NCBI RefSeq assembly: GCF_002355395.1 | Contig: NZ_AP017315.1 | Coordinates: forward strand, 1,550,001 to 1,614,000 | Length of the DNA stretch: 64,000 nt | Reading direction: 5' to 3' | Source: Microcella alkaliphila | Lineage (GTDB): Bacteria > Actinomycetota > Actinomycetes > Actinomycetales > Microbacteriaceae | In this document: positions 1 to 9,288 of the stretch, piece by piece | Position numbering within the stretch: position 1 is the stretch's first letter | Layout of the letters: every line of letters begins with the position of its first letter | Notes under the pieces: generated by a model | Seen by the model: the letters and a program-made list of their open reading frames with translations, nothing else | Told to the model about the DNA's origin: nothing | The model's database searches: none | Program-made: the position numbers and the translations under genes

Positions 1-720
1 CCGCTCACCGAGCAGCCCCGGTTATCGGGTCGCGAAGCTGCGGCTCTCATCGCGGGGTTGCAGACCATCATGGCGCTGCCCGACTACGCCGAGCGCGACG
101 ACCTCTGGGCGCTGCGCGAGAAGCTCGCGCGCGGCTCGGCCTCCGGCGTTGCTCCCGTCGCTGTCGCACCGGGCGACTCCAGCGAGACGCTGCAGGAGGT
201 GCGGCGTGCTCAGTCCGCGGGTCTCCGGCTCGCGCTCGACTACGTGAGCGGCGACGGTGACCGCGAGGAACGTCTCGTCGATCCCATCCGTCTCGACTCG
301 ATCGACGGGGTCTGGTACTTGCGCGCCTGGTGCCTGACGCGCGGTGCCGAGCGAACGTTCCGGGTCGACCGGATCGCGAACGTTCGATCCGCGGGCACGG
401 CAGATGAGCATCCCGCGTCGACGGCGGACCCGGCGAGCCTGTTCAGTGGCGGGGCGGCGGGCGCCGTGCGTGTCGAGTTCGAACTGCACGAGGCGGCACT
501 TCCGCTGGTCGCCGACTACCTACCCGACGACGTGCGCCCGGTCGACGGTGACCCAGGCCGCGTACGCGCCACGGTGGAGCTCTCGAACGTCACGAAGGTG
601 GGGCGACTTGCGGCCCGGCTCGTCGGCGCTGGGCACATCGTCACGCCGGAGGCGGCGACGGAAGCCCGACACTGGGCCGAACGCGCCATTGCCGCACAGA
701 ATCGCCGGTTAGACTCGTGA
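1..720 (+). CDS. pafC: PafC-like WYL-domain transcriptional regulator, 5' end outside the window
   Basis: The frame is open from base 1 to a stop at 718-720, so the gene starts upstream and only the last 239 residues are seen. The visible part has a WYL domain, with the literal GVWYLRAWC strand followed by TFRVDRIANV, and then a C-terminal WCX-like region. In the family PafB and PafC form a DNA-damage-responsive regulator, and the WYL domain is thought to bind a ligand such as single-stranded DNA. Its position directly before tatA, tatC and a HelY helicase is the usual actinobacterial pafBC-tatAC order, which supports PafC over other WYL proteins. The N-terminal HTH cannot be checked here. 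Confidence 0.85.
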   Translation, partial: PLTEQPRLSGREAAALIAGLQTIMALPDYAERDDLWALREKLARGSASGVAPVAVAPGDSSETLQEVRRAQSAGLRLALDYVSGDGDREERLVDPIRLDSIDGVWYLRAWCLTRGAERTFRVDRIANVRSAGTADEHPASTADPASLFSGGAAGAVRVEFELHEAALPLVADYLPDDVRPVDGDPGRVRATVELSNVTKVGRLAARLVGAGHIVTPEAATEARHWAERAIAAQNRRLDS

Positions 721-757
721 CCACCTCGCACCCCCGCACACGAAGGACGTGAGCTGA

Positions 758-982
758 ATGCCCCAACTCTCCGGCTGGACCGGCCTCATTCTGCTGTTGG
801 TCATCCTGCTCCTCTTCGCCGCTCCGAAGCTTCCGCAGCTCGCCAAGAGCCTGGGCCAGTCCATGACGATCTTCAAGAAGGAAGTGAAGGCCGGCAAGGA
901 CGCCGAGGCGGCAGAGCGCGATCAGACCGCCGAGAGCACCGACGCGGCGACCGACGGTCCCGACTCCGCCACCAGCAAGTAG
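758..982 (+). CDS. tatA: Sec-independent protein translocase subunit TatA
   Basis: This 74-residue protein forms the membrane pore element of the twin-arginine export system. It has the TatA plan: one N-terminal membrane helix (about residues 7-21), the hinge APKLPQLAKSLGQ, an amphipathic helix and an acidic, disordered tail. The Phe-Gly usually found at the hinge appears as Phe-Ala (LLLFAAPKLP), a mild deviation. A good ribosome site (AAGGA) lies about 8 nt before the ATG. tatC follows after 4 nt, so the two are surely co-transcribed. Confidence 0.95.
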   Translation: MPQLSGWTGLILLLVILLLFAAPKLPQLAKSLGQSMTIFKKEVKAGKDAEAAERDQTAESTDAATDGPDSATSK

Positions 983-986
983 GGCG

Positions 987-1796
987 GTGAGCGACCGCCC
1001 GACGCGGTCCCGGAATCCCGAGGGCCGCATGACCCTCGGCCAGCACTTGGTCGAACTGCGCAAGCGCATCACGATCGCCGGTGTGGCGATCATCATCGCC
1101 GCGATTGGTGGCTGGTGGCTTGTCGACCCGATCTGGGCAGCGCTCAGCGAGCCGGTTCTGCGCATCGCGGAAGAGCAAGACCGGGATGCTTCACTCACGT
1201 ACGTCACGGTCGGCGAGGCGTTCGACACCCACCTCATCATTATGTTCTTGGTCGGAATCGTGGTGGCATCACCGGTGTGGCTCTACCAGCTCTGGGCCTT
1301 CATCGTGCCTGCGCTGCACAAGAACGAGAAGGGTTACGCCGTCGGATTCCTGGTCGCCGGCGCACCACTGTTCATCAGCGGCTGCGTCGCCGCATGGCTG
1401 GTGTTTCCGAACATCGTCACCCTGCTCACCGGGTTCGCCTTTAGTGACTCCGCGACACTTCTCCAAGCGCGCATCTATCTCGACTTCGCGGTGAAGTTCA
1501 TCCTCGCCATCGGGGTCGGATTCGTGCTCCCGCTCCTGCTGGTGCTGCTCAACTTCGCCCGCGTCGTCAGCGCCCAGGCGATGTTGAAGGCGTGGCGCTG
1601 GGCGATACTCGCGATCGCCACCTTCACGGCGCTCGCGACGCCCGCCGCTGACGTGCTCTCGATGGTGCTGTTGGCGATTCCGCTCGTCGGCCTGTACTTC
1701 GCCGCGTGCGCGGTGGCTGCCTTCAACGACCGTCGCATTGCCCGCAAGGAGGCGACGCTGGCCGACGAGTACGGACTAGCGTCTTCTGATGACTGA
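987..1796 (+). CDS. tatC: Sec-independent protein translocase subunit TatC
   Basis: This polytopic membrane protein of 269 residues recognises twin-arginine signal peptides and works with TatA. Family features are the N-terminal MTLGQHLVELRKRI segment, the extracellular loop with SPVWLYQLWAFIVPALHKNEK, and about six membrane helices. The GTG start at 987 lies 4 nt after the tatA stop. The 3' end overlaps the helicase start by 8 nt, so translation is probably coupled. No separate tatB is seen here; actinobacteria often encode it elsewhere. Confidence 0.96.
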   Translation: MSDRPTRSRNPEGRMTLGQHLVELRKRITIAGVAIIIAAIGGWWLVDPIWAALSEPVLRIAEEQDRDASLTYVTVGEAFDTHLIIMFLVGIVVASPVWLYQLWAFIVPALHKNEKGYAVGFLVAGAPLFISGCVAAWLVFPNIVTLLTGFAFSDSATLLQARIYLDFAVKFILAIGVGFVLPLLLVLLNFARVVSAQAMLKAWRWAILAIATFTALATPAADVLSMVLLAIPLVGLYFAACAVAAFNDRRIARKEATLADEYGLASSDD

Positions 1797-4224
1797 CGTC
1801 AGGTCACCGGCCGAGCGATACGAAGAGGCCCGAGCGTTACGCCAGCTGCCGCGACTGCGGGCCTTCCGTGACCAGCTGACGTTCGATCTCGATCCCTTCC
1901 AGGCGGCCGCCTGTCGCACGCTGGAAGAGGGCCGCAGCGTGCTGGTTGCGGCACCCACGGGCGCCGGCAAGACGATTGTCGCGGAATTCGCCGTCTTCCT
2001 CGCGATGTTCGACGCGCGCGCGAAGATCTTCTACACCGCGCCGATGAAGGCGTTGAGCAACCAGAAGTACACCGAACTCGTGGCCCAATACGGGGCCAGC
2101 GAGGTGGGGTTGCTGACCGGCGACACAAACATCAACGCGACCGCCCGCATCGTCGTCATGACGACCGAGGTGCTGCGCAACATGCTCTACGCCGACTCCG
2201 ACCTGCTCACCGACCTCGCCTACGTCGTGATGGACGAGGTGCACTACCTCGCCGACCGCTTCCGCGGCGCCGTGTGGGAAGAGGTGATCATCCACCTACC
2301 CGAGTCGGTACGTCTCATCTCGCTGTCGGCCACGGTGTCGAACGCGGAGGAGTTCGGCGACTGGCTGCAGGCCGTGCGGGGAGACACGGACGTCATCGTC
2401 TCGGAGGTGCGCCCGGTGCCGCTCGAGCAGCACGTCATCGTGCGCTCAAAGATGGTCGACCTGTTCGACTCGTCCGGCCGCGCGGCCACCAATCGGGTGA
2501 ATCCCGAGCTCGTGCAGTTGGCCAGGGCGGGTGGCTATTCGCAGCAGGGAGGCGGGCGCGGGCGCAAGCACCCCAGCCGCTGGCAGGCACACCGTGGCCG
2601 TGACGAGGGCCGCATGTCGCGCGCCGAGATCGTGCAGCTGCTCGACGGCAAGAATCTCCTTCCCGCGATCTTCTTCATCTTCAGCCGCATGGGCTGCGAT
2701 CAGGCCGTTCGGCAGGTGCTGCGCTCGGGCGTGCGCCTGACCGACGCCCACGAGCGGGAAGAAATTCGCCAGATCGTCGAAGAGCGCTGCCGCACACTGC
2801 GCGATGACGACCTCGCCGTGCTCGGCTACTGGGAGTGGCTCGACGGCCTACAGCGGGGGGTCGCCGCCCACCATGCCGGCCTGCTCCCCGCCTTCAAGGA
2901 GGTCGTCGAAGAGCTCTTCCAGAAGAAGCTGTTGAAGGCAGTTTTCGCCACCGAGACACTCGCGCTCGGCATCAACATGCCCGCCCGCACCGTCGTGCTC
3001 GAGAAGCTCGAGAAGTTCAACGGCGAGGCGCGCGTGCCGATCACGCCGGGGGAGTACACCCAGCTCACCGGCCGGGCTGGCCGCCGCGGCATCGACGTCG
3101 AGGGGCACTCGGTCATTCAGTGGGCCTCGGGGCTCGACCCGCAGGCCGTCGCCTCGCTCGCCTCCCGGCGCACCTATCCGCTGAATTCCTCGTTCCGCCC
3201 GACCTACAATATGGCCGTGAACCTCATCGAGCAATTTGGCCGCCCGCGCACGCGCGAGATTCTCGAAAGCTCGTTCGCGCAGTTCCAGGCAGACCGCGCC
3301 GTCGTCGACCTCGCGCGCACGGTCCGCAAGCACGACGAGGCGCTCGACGGCTACGCCCGCGCCATGGAGTGCCACCTCGGCGACTTCCGCCAGTACTCGT
3401 CGCTCCGCCGTGAACTGAGCGATCTGGAGCGTCAGCGGTCGTCGGATGCGCGTGGCGCGCGTGCCGAGCGTGACCGTCGACAGAAACAGATCGAGGGCGT
3501 CAGAACGCGGATGCGCAAGCATCCGTGTGATGGCTGCGCCGATCGGGAGGCCCACTCGCGCTGGGCGGAGCGTTACTGGCGCCTGAAACACGAACGCGAC
3601 AAGGTGAGCCGCCAGATTCAGGGGCGCACGGGGGCCGTTGCGCAGGTGTTCGATCGGGTCACCGACGTGCTGGGCGAACTCGGCTACCTCGTCGATGACG
3701 ACCACGGCAGGCTCGGCCTGTCGGCCCACGGTCGCGCGCTTCGGCGCATCTACGGTGAACGCGACCTGCTCGTCGCCGAGGCACTGCGTCGCGACCTCTG
3801 GCGCGACCTCGATGCCGCGGGGCTCGCCGCCATGGCGTGCGCGATCGTGTTCGAAGCGCGACGCGACGACGGACAGGCCCCCGAGTATGCGCTCCCGCGC
3901 GGGGCCTTCCGTCCCGCACTCGAGCGCACACAAGAGCTCTGGGCTCGACTCGACGATCTGGAACGCGAGCACCGCCTGCCCGGCACGGACCCTCTCGCAA
4001 CATCGCTGGCTCTGCCCATGCAGAAGTGGGCACAGGGTACCGCGCTCGACGTGGTGTTGCGCGACGCCGACCTCGCCGCGGGGGACTTCGTACGCTGGTG
4101 CAAGCAGACCATCGACCTCCTCGACCAGATCTCGCTCGTTGCCGACGGGAAAGTCGGTCGCACAGCCCGTACAGCCCTCGACTCCGTGCGACGCGGAATC
4201 GTCGCCTACAGTTCCGTTGCCTGA
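1789..4224 (+). CDS. helY: Ski2-like DEAD/DEAH-box RNA helicase HelY
   Basis: This 811-residue superfamily 2 helicase is of the Ski2/Mtr4 type. Visible motifs are the Walker A loop AAPTGAGKT (residues 54-62), the Walker B DEVH box (149-152), the SAT motif (LISLSATVSN) and the motif VI region QLTGRAGRRGID. A C-terminal DSHCT-like helical part follows, including CDGCADREAH. In mycobacteria the homologue sits in the same place downstream of pafBC-tatAC. The substrate is not known with certainty; RNA unwinding or turnover is inferred from the family. The start overlaps the tatC stop. Confidence 0.93.
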   Translation: MTDVRSPAERYEEARALRQLPRLRAFRDQLTFDLDPFQAAACRTLEEGRSVLVAAPTGAGKTIVAEFAVFLAMFDARAKIFYTAPMKALSNQKYTELVAQYGASEVGLLTGDTNINATARIVVMTTEVLRNMLYADSDLLTDLAYVVMDEVHYLADRFRGAVWEEVIIHLPESVRLISLSATVSNAEEFGDWLQAVRGDTDVIVSEVRPVPLEQHVIVRSKMVDLFDSSGRAATNRVNPELVQLARAGGYSQQGGGRGRKHPSRWQAHRGRDEGRMSRAEIVQLLDGKNLLPAIFFIFSRMGCDQAVRQVLRSGVRLTDAHEREEIRQIVEERCRTLRDDDLAVLGYWEWLDGLQRGVAAHHAGLLPAFKEVVEELFQKKLLKAVFATETLALGINMPARTVVLEKLEKFNGEARVPITPGEYTQLTGRAGRRGIDVEGHSVIQWASGLDPQAVASLASRRTYPLNSSFRPTYNMAVNLIEQFGRPRTREILESSFAQFQADRAVVDLARTVRKHDEALDGYARAMECHLGDFRQYSSLRRELSDLERQRSSDARGARAERDRRQKQIEGVRTRMRKHPCDGCADREAHSRWAERYWRLKHERDKVSRQIQGRTGAVAQVFDRVTDVLGELGYLVDDDHGRLGLSAHGRALRRIYGERDLLVAEALRRDLWRDLDAAGLAAMACAIVFEARRDDGQAPEYALPRGAFRPALERTQELWARLDDLEREHRLPGTDPLATSLALPMQKWAQGTALDVVLRDADLAAGDFVRWCKQTIDLLDQISLVADGKVGRTARTALDSVRRGIVAYSSVA

Positions 4225-5761
4225 TCTGAACCCGACGACCCGCCCGGGGCCGCGCATCGGCGTCGCCCTGCTCGCCGCCGTGCTCGGTGGCTGGCTCATG
4301 AGCCTCGCCTACCCCGACCCGGGCTGGTGGCCGATGCTGCTACCCGGGCTCGGACTCGTCCTATGGGCCCTCCGCGGCCGAACAGTGGGCGGGGGCCTGA
4401 TCATCGGCGCGGTCAGCGGATTCGCCTACTACGGTGCTCTCATCGATTGGCTCACCGCCTACCTCGGTCCCGTGCCGTGGCTCGCCCTCACGCTCGCCCA
4501 GGTGTTCTTCACCGCTCTCGGCGGCGCGCTCATTGCGCTCGCCTGGCGCTGGGTCCCGCGCGCGTGGCCCGGCACCGCGGGCCGCCTGGTGCTGACACCG
4601 CTCGTAGTCGGCGGCGCTTGGATGGTCCGCGAGGCCGTCTCCAGCGTGTTCCCCTTCGGCGGCTTCGCCTGGGGGAGGCTCGCCCACAGTCAGGCGGAAG
4701 GCCCGCTGTCGCCCCTCGTTGCGTGGACGGGCTTTTCCGCGCTCAGCTTCCTGATCGCGGCGCTCGTGGCGATGACGGTTGCCGCGCTCGTCGAGGCACG
4801 CCGGTCGCGAGCAGAGCGGGCATCCGTGCCTGCTGCGTTCGCCGTTCTCCTCCTGGTGTGGCCGGCGTTCCCCGTCACGATCATCGGCACCACGACGATC
4901 GCGGCTGTGCAGGGCAACTCCAACTCAGGACTCTTCGCCGACTACGAGCGAGGCGAAATCCTGCAGGCACACTACGACGCCACCCGCCCGCTCTTTGGGC
5001 GGGAGGGCATCGACATGCTCGTGTGGCCAGAAAACGCCAGTGATCTCGACCCACTGCGGAGCGAATACGCCGCCGGGGTCATGGACATCGTGTCCGAGCA
5101 GGTGAACGCACCACTACTCGTCGGCACGATCACGGTTGCCGGCGACAAGACCTTCAACAGCCAGCTGATGTGGCGCACCGGCGAAGGCGCGGTCGACCAA
5201 TACGACAAGATTCGCCCGGTGCCGTTTGCGGAGTACCTGCCAGCGCGCGAGTTCTTCTACCCGCTCGCCCCCGACCTCTTCGACCTCGTGCCGCGCGACT
5301 TCGCCTTCGGCCAGCGCGACACGGTCTTCGACATCGATGGCGTCATCGCCGGCATCGCCATCTGTTTCGATATCGTCGCTGACGACCTCTTTCTGCAGAT
5401 GATCGACGAGGGGGCCGAGGTCATCATCTCGCCGACCAACAATGCCGACTTCGGCGTCACCGACCAGAGCGTGCAGCAGCTCGCCATCGCGCGCCTCCGC
5501 GCGGTCGAGGCGGGGCGCGCACTGGTGAACGCATCCACGGTTGGGGCGAGCGCGATCATCGCGCCGGACGGGTCGACCATCGTCGATCTCCCGCTGTTCG
5601 AGCCGGGAACGATGGTTGCTGAGGTGCCGTTGAGCAACACGACGACCCCCGCACACGCGCTCGGCCGCACACTCGAGTGGCTCGTGATCCTCTTCACGGT
5701 GGTGACCATCACGAGCGCGGCCGTGCTGGCCCGCCCCCGGCATGGAGCCGCGACCGCATGA
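4217..5761 (+). CDS. lnt: Apolipoprotein N-acyltransferase
   Basis: This enzyme transfers an acyl chain to the N-terminal cysteine of diacylglyceryl lipoproteins at the outer face of the membrane. About six to seven membrane helices precede a carbon-nitrogen hydrolase domain. The catalytic Glu-Lys-Cys triad can be placed in VWPENAS, YDKIRPVPF and AICFDIV, and a C-terminal helix follows. The start is uncertain: a TTG at 4217 overlaps the helY stop and gives 514 residues, and no ATG occurs before the first helix. In mycobacteria this domain is fused to Ppm1; here the two are separate but overlapping genes. Confidence 0.9.
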   Translation: MPDLNPTTRPGPRIGVALLAAVLGGWLMSLAYPDPGWWPMLLPGLGLVLWALRGRTVGGGLIIGAVSGFAYYGALIDWLTAYLGPVPWLALTLAQVFFTALGGALIALAWRWVPRAWPGTAGRLVLTPLVVGGAWMVREAVSSVFPFGGFAWGRLAHSQAEGPLSPLVAWTGFSALSFLIAALVAMTVAALVEARRSRAERASVPAAFAVLLLVWPAFPVTIIGTTTIAAVQGNSNSGLFADYERGEILQAHYDATRPLFGREGIDMLVWPENASDLDPLRSEYAAGVMDIVSEQVNAPLLVGTITVAGDKTFNSQLMWRTGEGAVDQYDKIRPVPFAEYLPAREFFYPLAPDLFDLVPRDFAFGQRDTVFDIDGVIAGIAICFDIVADDLFLQMIDEGAEVIISPTNNADFGVTDQSVQQLAIARLRAVEAGRALVNASTVGASAIIAPDGSTIVDLPLFEPGTMVAEVPLSNTTTPAHALGRTLEWLVILFTVVTITSAAVLARPRHGAATA

Positions 5762-6522
5762 CGCCACCCGCCGCCTCGGGGGCCGACTGCCTGATTGTCG
5801 TGCCCACGTACAACGAGGCCGACAGCCTGCGCTCGATCATCGCGCGCATCCGCGTCGCCGTCCCCGACGCCGACATCCTCATCGTCGACGACGCCTCACC
5901 CGACGGAACGGGAGCCATCGCCGACGAACTCGCCGTAGCCGACCGGCGCGTCGATGTCCTACACCGTGCGGCCAAAGACGGCCTCGGAAGCGCCTACCTC
6001 GCCGGTTTCGCGGTGGCGGCCGACCGGGGTTACGCCCGTGTCGTGGAGATCGACGCCGATGGCTCACATGATCCCGCCGAACTTCCCGCCATGCTCACCC
6101 TCGCACACACGAGCGGTGCCGACCTCGTCATCGGCTCACGATGGGTCCCGGGCGGCTCGGTGGTGAACTGGCCATGGTTCCGACGGGCGATCTCGCGGGC
6201 GGGCAACAGCTACGCACGGCGGATGCTCGGGTCCCGGATCAAGGACATCACGGCCGGTTTCCGGGTCTACCGCGTGGCCGCGCTCTCTGGCATCGACCGT
6301 GCGCACGTATCCAGCCAGGGGTACTGCTTCCAAGTGGAGCTCGCCTGGCGCGTCGAGCAGTCCGGGGGCGTGGTGCGCGAGCATCCGATCGCGTTCGTCG
6401 AACGTGCGAGTGGCCGGTCGAAGATGCACGCGGGAATCGTCGCTGAAGCGCTCGGCCGCGTGACGGCCTGGGGCATCGCCTCCCGAGGCGGACGGCGCCG
6501 CCTCACGGGGTGGGACATCTAG
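5758..6522 (+). CDS. ppm1: Polyprenol monophosphomannose synthase (glycosyltransferase family 2)
   Basis: This 254-residue enzyme moves mannose from GDP-mannose to polyprenyl phosphate, giving the lipid donor for lipoglycans and glycoproteins. The GT-A fold is recognisable from VVPTYNEADSL, ILIVDDASPDGTG, EIDADGSHDP and the GSRWVPGG and AGFRVYR blocks typical of dolichol-phosphate mannose synthases. There is no membrane domain; in mycobacteria the Lnt part supplies it. The ATG at 5758 overlaps the lnt stop in an ATGA junction, so the two halves of mycobacterial Ppm1 are encoded here as coupled neighbours. Confidence 0.92.
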   Translation: MTPPAASGADCLIVVPTYNEADSLRSIIARIRVAVPDADILIVDDASPDGTGAIADELAVADRRVDVLHRAAKDGLGSAYLAGFAVAADRGYARVVEIDADGSHDPAELPAMLTLAHTSGADLVIGSRWVPGGSVVNWPWFRRAISRAGNSYARRMLGSRIKDITAGFRVYRVAALSGIDRAHVSSQGYCFQVELAWRVEQSGGVVREHPIAFVERASGRSKMHAGIVAEALGRVTAWGIASRGGRRRLTGWDI

Positions 6523-6530
6523 CGTCGGCG

Positions 6531-6899
6531 TTACGCGCCGATCTTTTCGCCGCCGCCACGGCGCGCGCGTAGCAACTCGAGACGCTCTTGGAGCAGCTCC
6601 TCGAGCTCGTCGCGGGTGCGGCGCTCGAGCAGCATGTCCCAGTGGGTGCGCGCGGCCTTCTGCTCGCCCTCGTCACTTTCGATGGGCGTGCCATCGGGGG
6701 TGAGCAGGCGGCCCTCTTTGCCGGACTTCGGCGACTCCCACAGGTCAGGGAGCTCGGCGTCGGCGGCAAAGATCACCTCGAATTCTTCGCCATCGGCCGT
6801 GCGGAAACGAGCGCGCTGACGATCGGCAAACTCGACGCCGTCCTCGCTCTGCACGCTCTGCGAGCCGAGTCGCATGCCGCGAAGGGTTCGATCAGCCAT
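6531..6899 (-). CDS. rbpA: RNA polymerase-binding protein RbpA
   Basis: This 122-residue actinobacterial transcription factor binds RNA polymerase and the principal sigma factor and stabilises the open complex. The N-terminus MADRTLRGMRLGSQS, the core barrel region with DAELPDLWESPKSGKEGRL and the sigma-interacting tail RTHWDMLLERRT are family signatures. An AGGAGG ribosome site lies just before the ATG. A SigR/SigH-like promoter is visible upstream (see 6961-6986), as known for rbpA in Streptomyces. Its position beside ppm1 matches the mycobacterial order. Confidence 0.97.
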   Translation of the reverse strand: MADRTLRGMRLGSQSVQSEDGVEFADRQRARFRTADGEEFEVIFAADAELPDLWESPKSGKEGRLLTPDGTPIESDEGEQKAARTHWDMLLERRTRDELEELLQERLELLRARRGGGEKIGA

Positions 6900-6960
6900 C
6901 GTGCACCTCCTGTCACCGTCCGGAACGATTCCATGTAAAGGTATAGGCCCGGCAGATGAG

Positions 6961-6986
6961 AACCGACGACGAAGGCGCTGTGTTCC
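6961..6986 (-). promoter_or_regulatory. Candidate SigR/SigH-type promoter of rbpA
   Basis: On the minus strand GGAAC (6982-6986) is followed by exactly 18 nt and then GTT (6961-6963). This fits the GGAAT-N18-GTT consensus of the disulphide- and heat-stress sigma factors SigR (Streptomyces) and SigH (Mycobacterium). It lies about 62 nt before the rbpA start. A second, housekeeping-like element (TATACC) sits between it and the gene, so two promoters are possible. Confidence 0.55.
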
Positions 6987-7029
6987 CAGAACTTTGACAG
7001 TCCCGGCGCGGCCGTCGCCGACGAGGGCG

Positions 7030-7791
7030 TCAGGCGCGGCTCGCCACGACAGCGAGCGCGAGATCGGCGCGGTCGGTCACGATTCCGTCAACGCCGAGGT
7101 CAAGGAGCCGCTCCATGTCGGACGGCTCATTGACGGTCCACACGTGCACCTCGACGCCTGCGGCGTGGAAGGCGGCGATGCGCGCGGGAGTCACCGTCGT
7201 GAGCCCGAGGGCGCGCTCGGGGATCTGCACGGCGTGCAGGCCGCGCAGGGCCCGGCGCACCAGGGGAGTGGCCCGGAGGACTGTGGCGGCGAGTGCCATC
7301 GCAAAACGGGGCCCGGATGCACTGGTCGCCACCGTGGGAAGCAGCCGTAGCGCGGCCGCGCGGCGCCGCTCGCTGAAGCTCGTCACCAGCACACGCTGTT
7401 CAGCCGAGGTTGCGCGAATGGCGGCGACGGCCGGTTCGATGGAGCCGGGTGACTTGAGGTCGATGTTGAAGAATGCGTCGGGGAAGGCATCCAGCGCTTC
7501 GGCGAGTGTCGGCACGTGCTGCCCGGCGCCGAGGTCGAGCCGGGCCAGCTCCGTCGCGGTGAGGCCATCCACGCGCACGTCGACGCCACCGACCCGGCTG
7601 AGGTCGTCATCGTGCGCGACGATCGCGTGCCCGTCGCTACTCGCGTGCACATCGGTCTCGATGTGGTCGGCACCGGCCTCGAGCGCGTGCTGAAACGCGA
7701 GCAGCGTGTTTTCTGGAGCGGAAACGGCGAGGCCGCGGTGCGCCAGCACACGCGGCCTCGCCGGAGCGAAGTAGGGCAGTTCGCTCGCCAC
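7030..7791 (-). CDS. Glycerophosphodiester phosphodiesterase
   Basis: This 253-residue GDPD-family enzyme would release glycerol 3-phosphate from deacylated phospholipids. The active-site His in AHRGLAVSAPENT, the metal-binding pair in HIETDVH, and the HDDDLSR loop are present, as is the late KSPGS strand (FNIDLKS). There is no signal peptide, so it is probably cytoplasmic. A 6-nt gap separates it from the SPFH gene upstream, so it is likely the third gene of the nfeD-SPFH operon. Confidence 0.9.
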   Translation of the reverse strand: MASELPYFAPARPRVLAHRGLAVSAPENTLLAFQHALEAGADHIETDVHASSDGHAIVAHDDDLSRVGGVDVRVDGLTATELARLDLGAGQHVPTLAEALDAFPDAFFNIDLKSPGSIEPAVAAIRATSAEQRVLVTSFSERRRAAALRLLPTVATSASGPRFAMALAATVLRATPLVRRALRGLHAVQIPERALGLTTVTPARIAAFHAAGVEVHVWTVNEPSDMERLLDLGVDGIVTDRADLALAVVASRA

Positions 7792-7797
7792 AGGGCG

Positions 7798-8724
7798 CTA
7801 CGCGCTCGGGGGAGTGCGGTGCTCACCCTTGGGCGAGAAGAAGCCCTGCCCGATTCCCTTCAGCGCCTCGGTCAGCTCGCTCGGGATGATCCACATCTTG
7901 TTCGAGTCGCCTTCGGCAAGCTTCGGAAGTGTCTGCAGGTACTGGTACGCCAGCAGCTTCGGGTCGGGGTCGCCCTTGTGGATTGCGTCGAAGACCGTCT
8001 GGATGGCCTCGGCTTCGGCCTGGGCCCGCAGCACCTGGGCCTTCGCGTCACCCTCGGCCTTCAGGATCTCGGCCTGTCGGCGACCTTCTGCCTCCAGAAT
8101 CTGCGACTGCTTCGTACCCTCGGCCGTGAGGATCGCCGCGCGGCGGTCCCGCTCGGCGCGCATCTGCTTCTCCATTGAGTCCTGAATCGACACGGGCGGG
8201 TCGATCGCCTTCAGCTCGACACGGTTGACGCGAATGCCCCACTTGCCGGTCGCCTCGTCGAGCACGACGCGGAGCTGACCGTTGATGTTGTCGCGGCTCG
8301 TGAGCGCCTCTTCGAGGTTCAGGCCACCGACGACGTTACGCAGGGTCGTCGTGGTCAGTTGCTCGACCGCGGCGAGGTAGTTCGCGATCTCGTAGGTCGC
8401 GGCACGGGCATCCGTCACCTGGAAGTAGACGACCGTGTCGATCGAAACGACGAGGTTGTCCTCCGTGATGACGGGCTGAGGGGGGAACGACACGACCTGC
8501 TCGCGCATGTCGACCAGAGGTCGCATGCGGTCGATGAACGGCACCAGGATGTTCAGACCCGGCTGCAGTGTCTTGTGGTAGCGGCCGAGGCGTTCAACGA
8601 CACCGGCGTAGGCCTGGGGAACAATGCGAATCGCGCGGACGATCACCACGATCACGAAGATCGCGAGAACGACGAGCAGGGCGATGACGAACAGCTGCCC
8701 GATGAATTCGGATGGGCCGATCAT
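7798..8724 (-). CDS. SPFH/stomatin-family membrane protein (QmcA-like)
   Basis: The protein has 308 residues with one N-terminal membrane helix (about residues 8-28). An SPFH/Band 7 domain follows (AGVVERLGRYHKTLQPGLN onward), then a charged coiled coil with repeated AEG/EAEG motifs and a glycine-rich tail. Members oligomerise at membranes and are usually paired with an NfeD protein, as here: its ATG overlaps the nfeD stop (ATGA). A role in membrane microdomain organisation or protease regulation is inferred from the family only. Confidence 0.92.
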   Translation of the reverse strand: MIGPSEFIGQLFVIALLVVLAIFVIVVIVRAIRIVPQAYAGVVERLGRYHKTLQPGLNILVPFIDRMRPLVDMREQVVSFPPQPVITEDNLVVSIDTVVYFQVTDARAATYEIANYLAAVEQLTTTTLRNVVGGLNLEEALTSRDNINGQLRVVLDEATGKWGIRVNRVELKAIDPPVSIQDSMEKQMRAERDRRAAILTAEGTKQSQILEAEGRRQAEILKAEGDAKAQVLRAQAEAEAIQTVFDAIHKGDPDPKLLAYQYLQTLPKLAEGDSNKMWIIPSELTEALKGIGQGFFSPKGEHRTPPSA

Positions 8725-9200
8725 TCGGTCTCAGTCCTTTCTTCTGGCGCAACCTCCACGGTCGCCCCGTCGACGCGGGTGACGACGAGTCGTGCGCCCT
8801 CCGCGATGGTCGTGTGTTCGTGATCGGGCGCACGTCGCGCCGACCACGTTTCTCCGTTTGCCAGCCGAGCGAAGCCGCCGCCGTCCGTGATGTCGCTGGT
8901 TGCCCGTGCGCGCATCCCGTACAGGGCGTCAATGTTGCTCTTGGTGGGGTCGCCGCCCGACTTCAGGCGTTTGAGCAGTAGCGGGCGGATGGTGAACAGC
9001 AGGCTGCCCGCGATCACCGCGGCGAGCACGATCTGCGCCCACCAGGGCAACCCGAGCAGGTCGGCGCCGAGCCCACCGATCAGCGAACCGGCCGCGATCA
9101 TGAGGAAGGTGAATTCCAGGGTCAGCAACTCGATGATCACGCAGATCAGCACGAAGACGAGCCACATGATCCACAGGTACTGGGTGAGGTCCAGCAGCAT
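8721..9200 (-). CDS. NfeD-family membrane protein
   Basis: This short NfeD protein of 159 residues lacks the N-terminal protease domain. It has three to four membrane helices (IMWLVFVLICVIIELL, FLMIAAGSLIGGLGADLLG, IVLAAVIAGSLLF) and a C-terminal OB-fold domain beginning around GMRARATSDIT. The ATG at 9198-9200 was chosen because the protein then begins just before the first helix; the frame stays open upstream but with unlikely sequence. It is encoded before, and overlaps, its SPFH partner. Confidence 0.9.
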   Translation of the reverse strand: MLLDLTQYLWIMWLVFVLICVIIELLTLEFTFLMIAAGSLIGGLGADLLGLPWWAQIVLAAVIAGSLLFTIRPLLLKRLKSGGDPTKSNIDALYGMRARATSDITDGGGFARLANGETWSARRAPDHEHTTIAEGARLVVTRVDGATVEVAPEERTETE

Positions 9201-9288
9201 CGTGGCGCCCCTTCGTCGCGTGCTGTCAAACGGTGCTTTTGGCACGCTATCAGCACACACCGACGCGCAGCCGAACATCAGCACCCGG

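Noticed and set aside
2848..4299. Long minus-strand open frame opposite helY
   Set aside because: Antisense to a clear helicase gene, no family resemblance, low-complexity translation.
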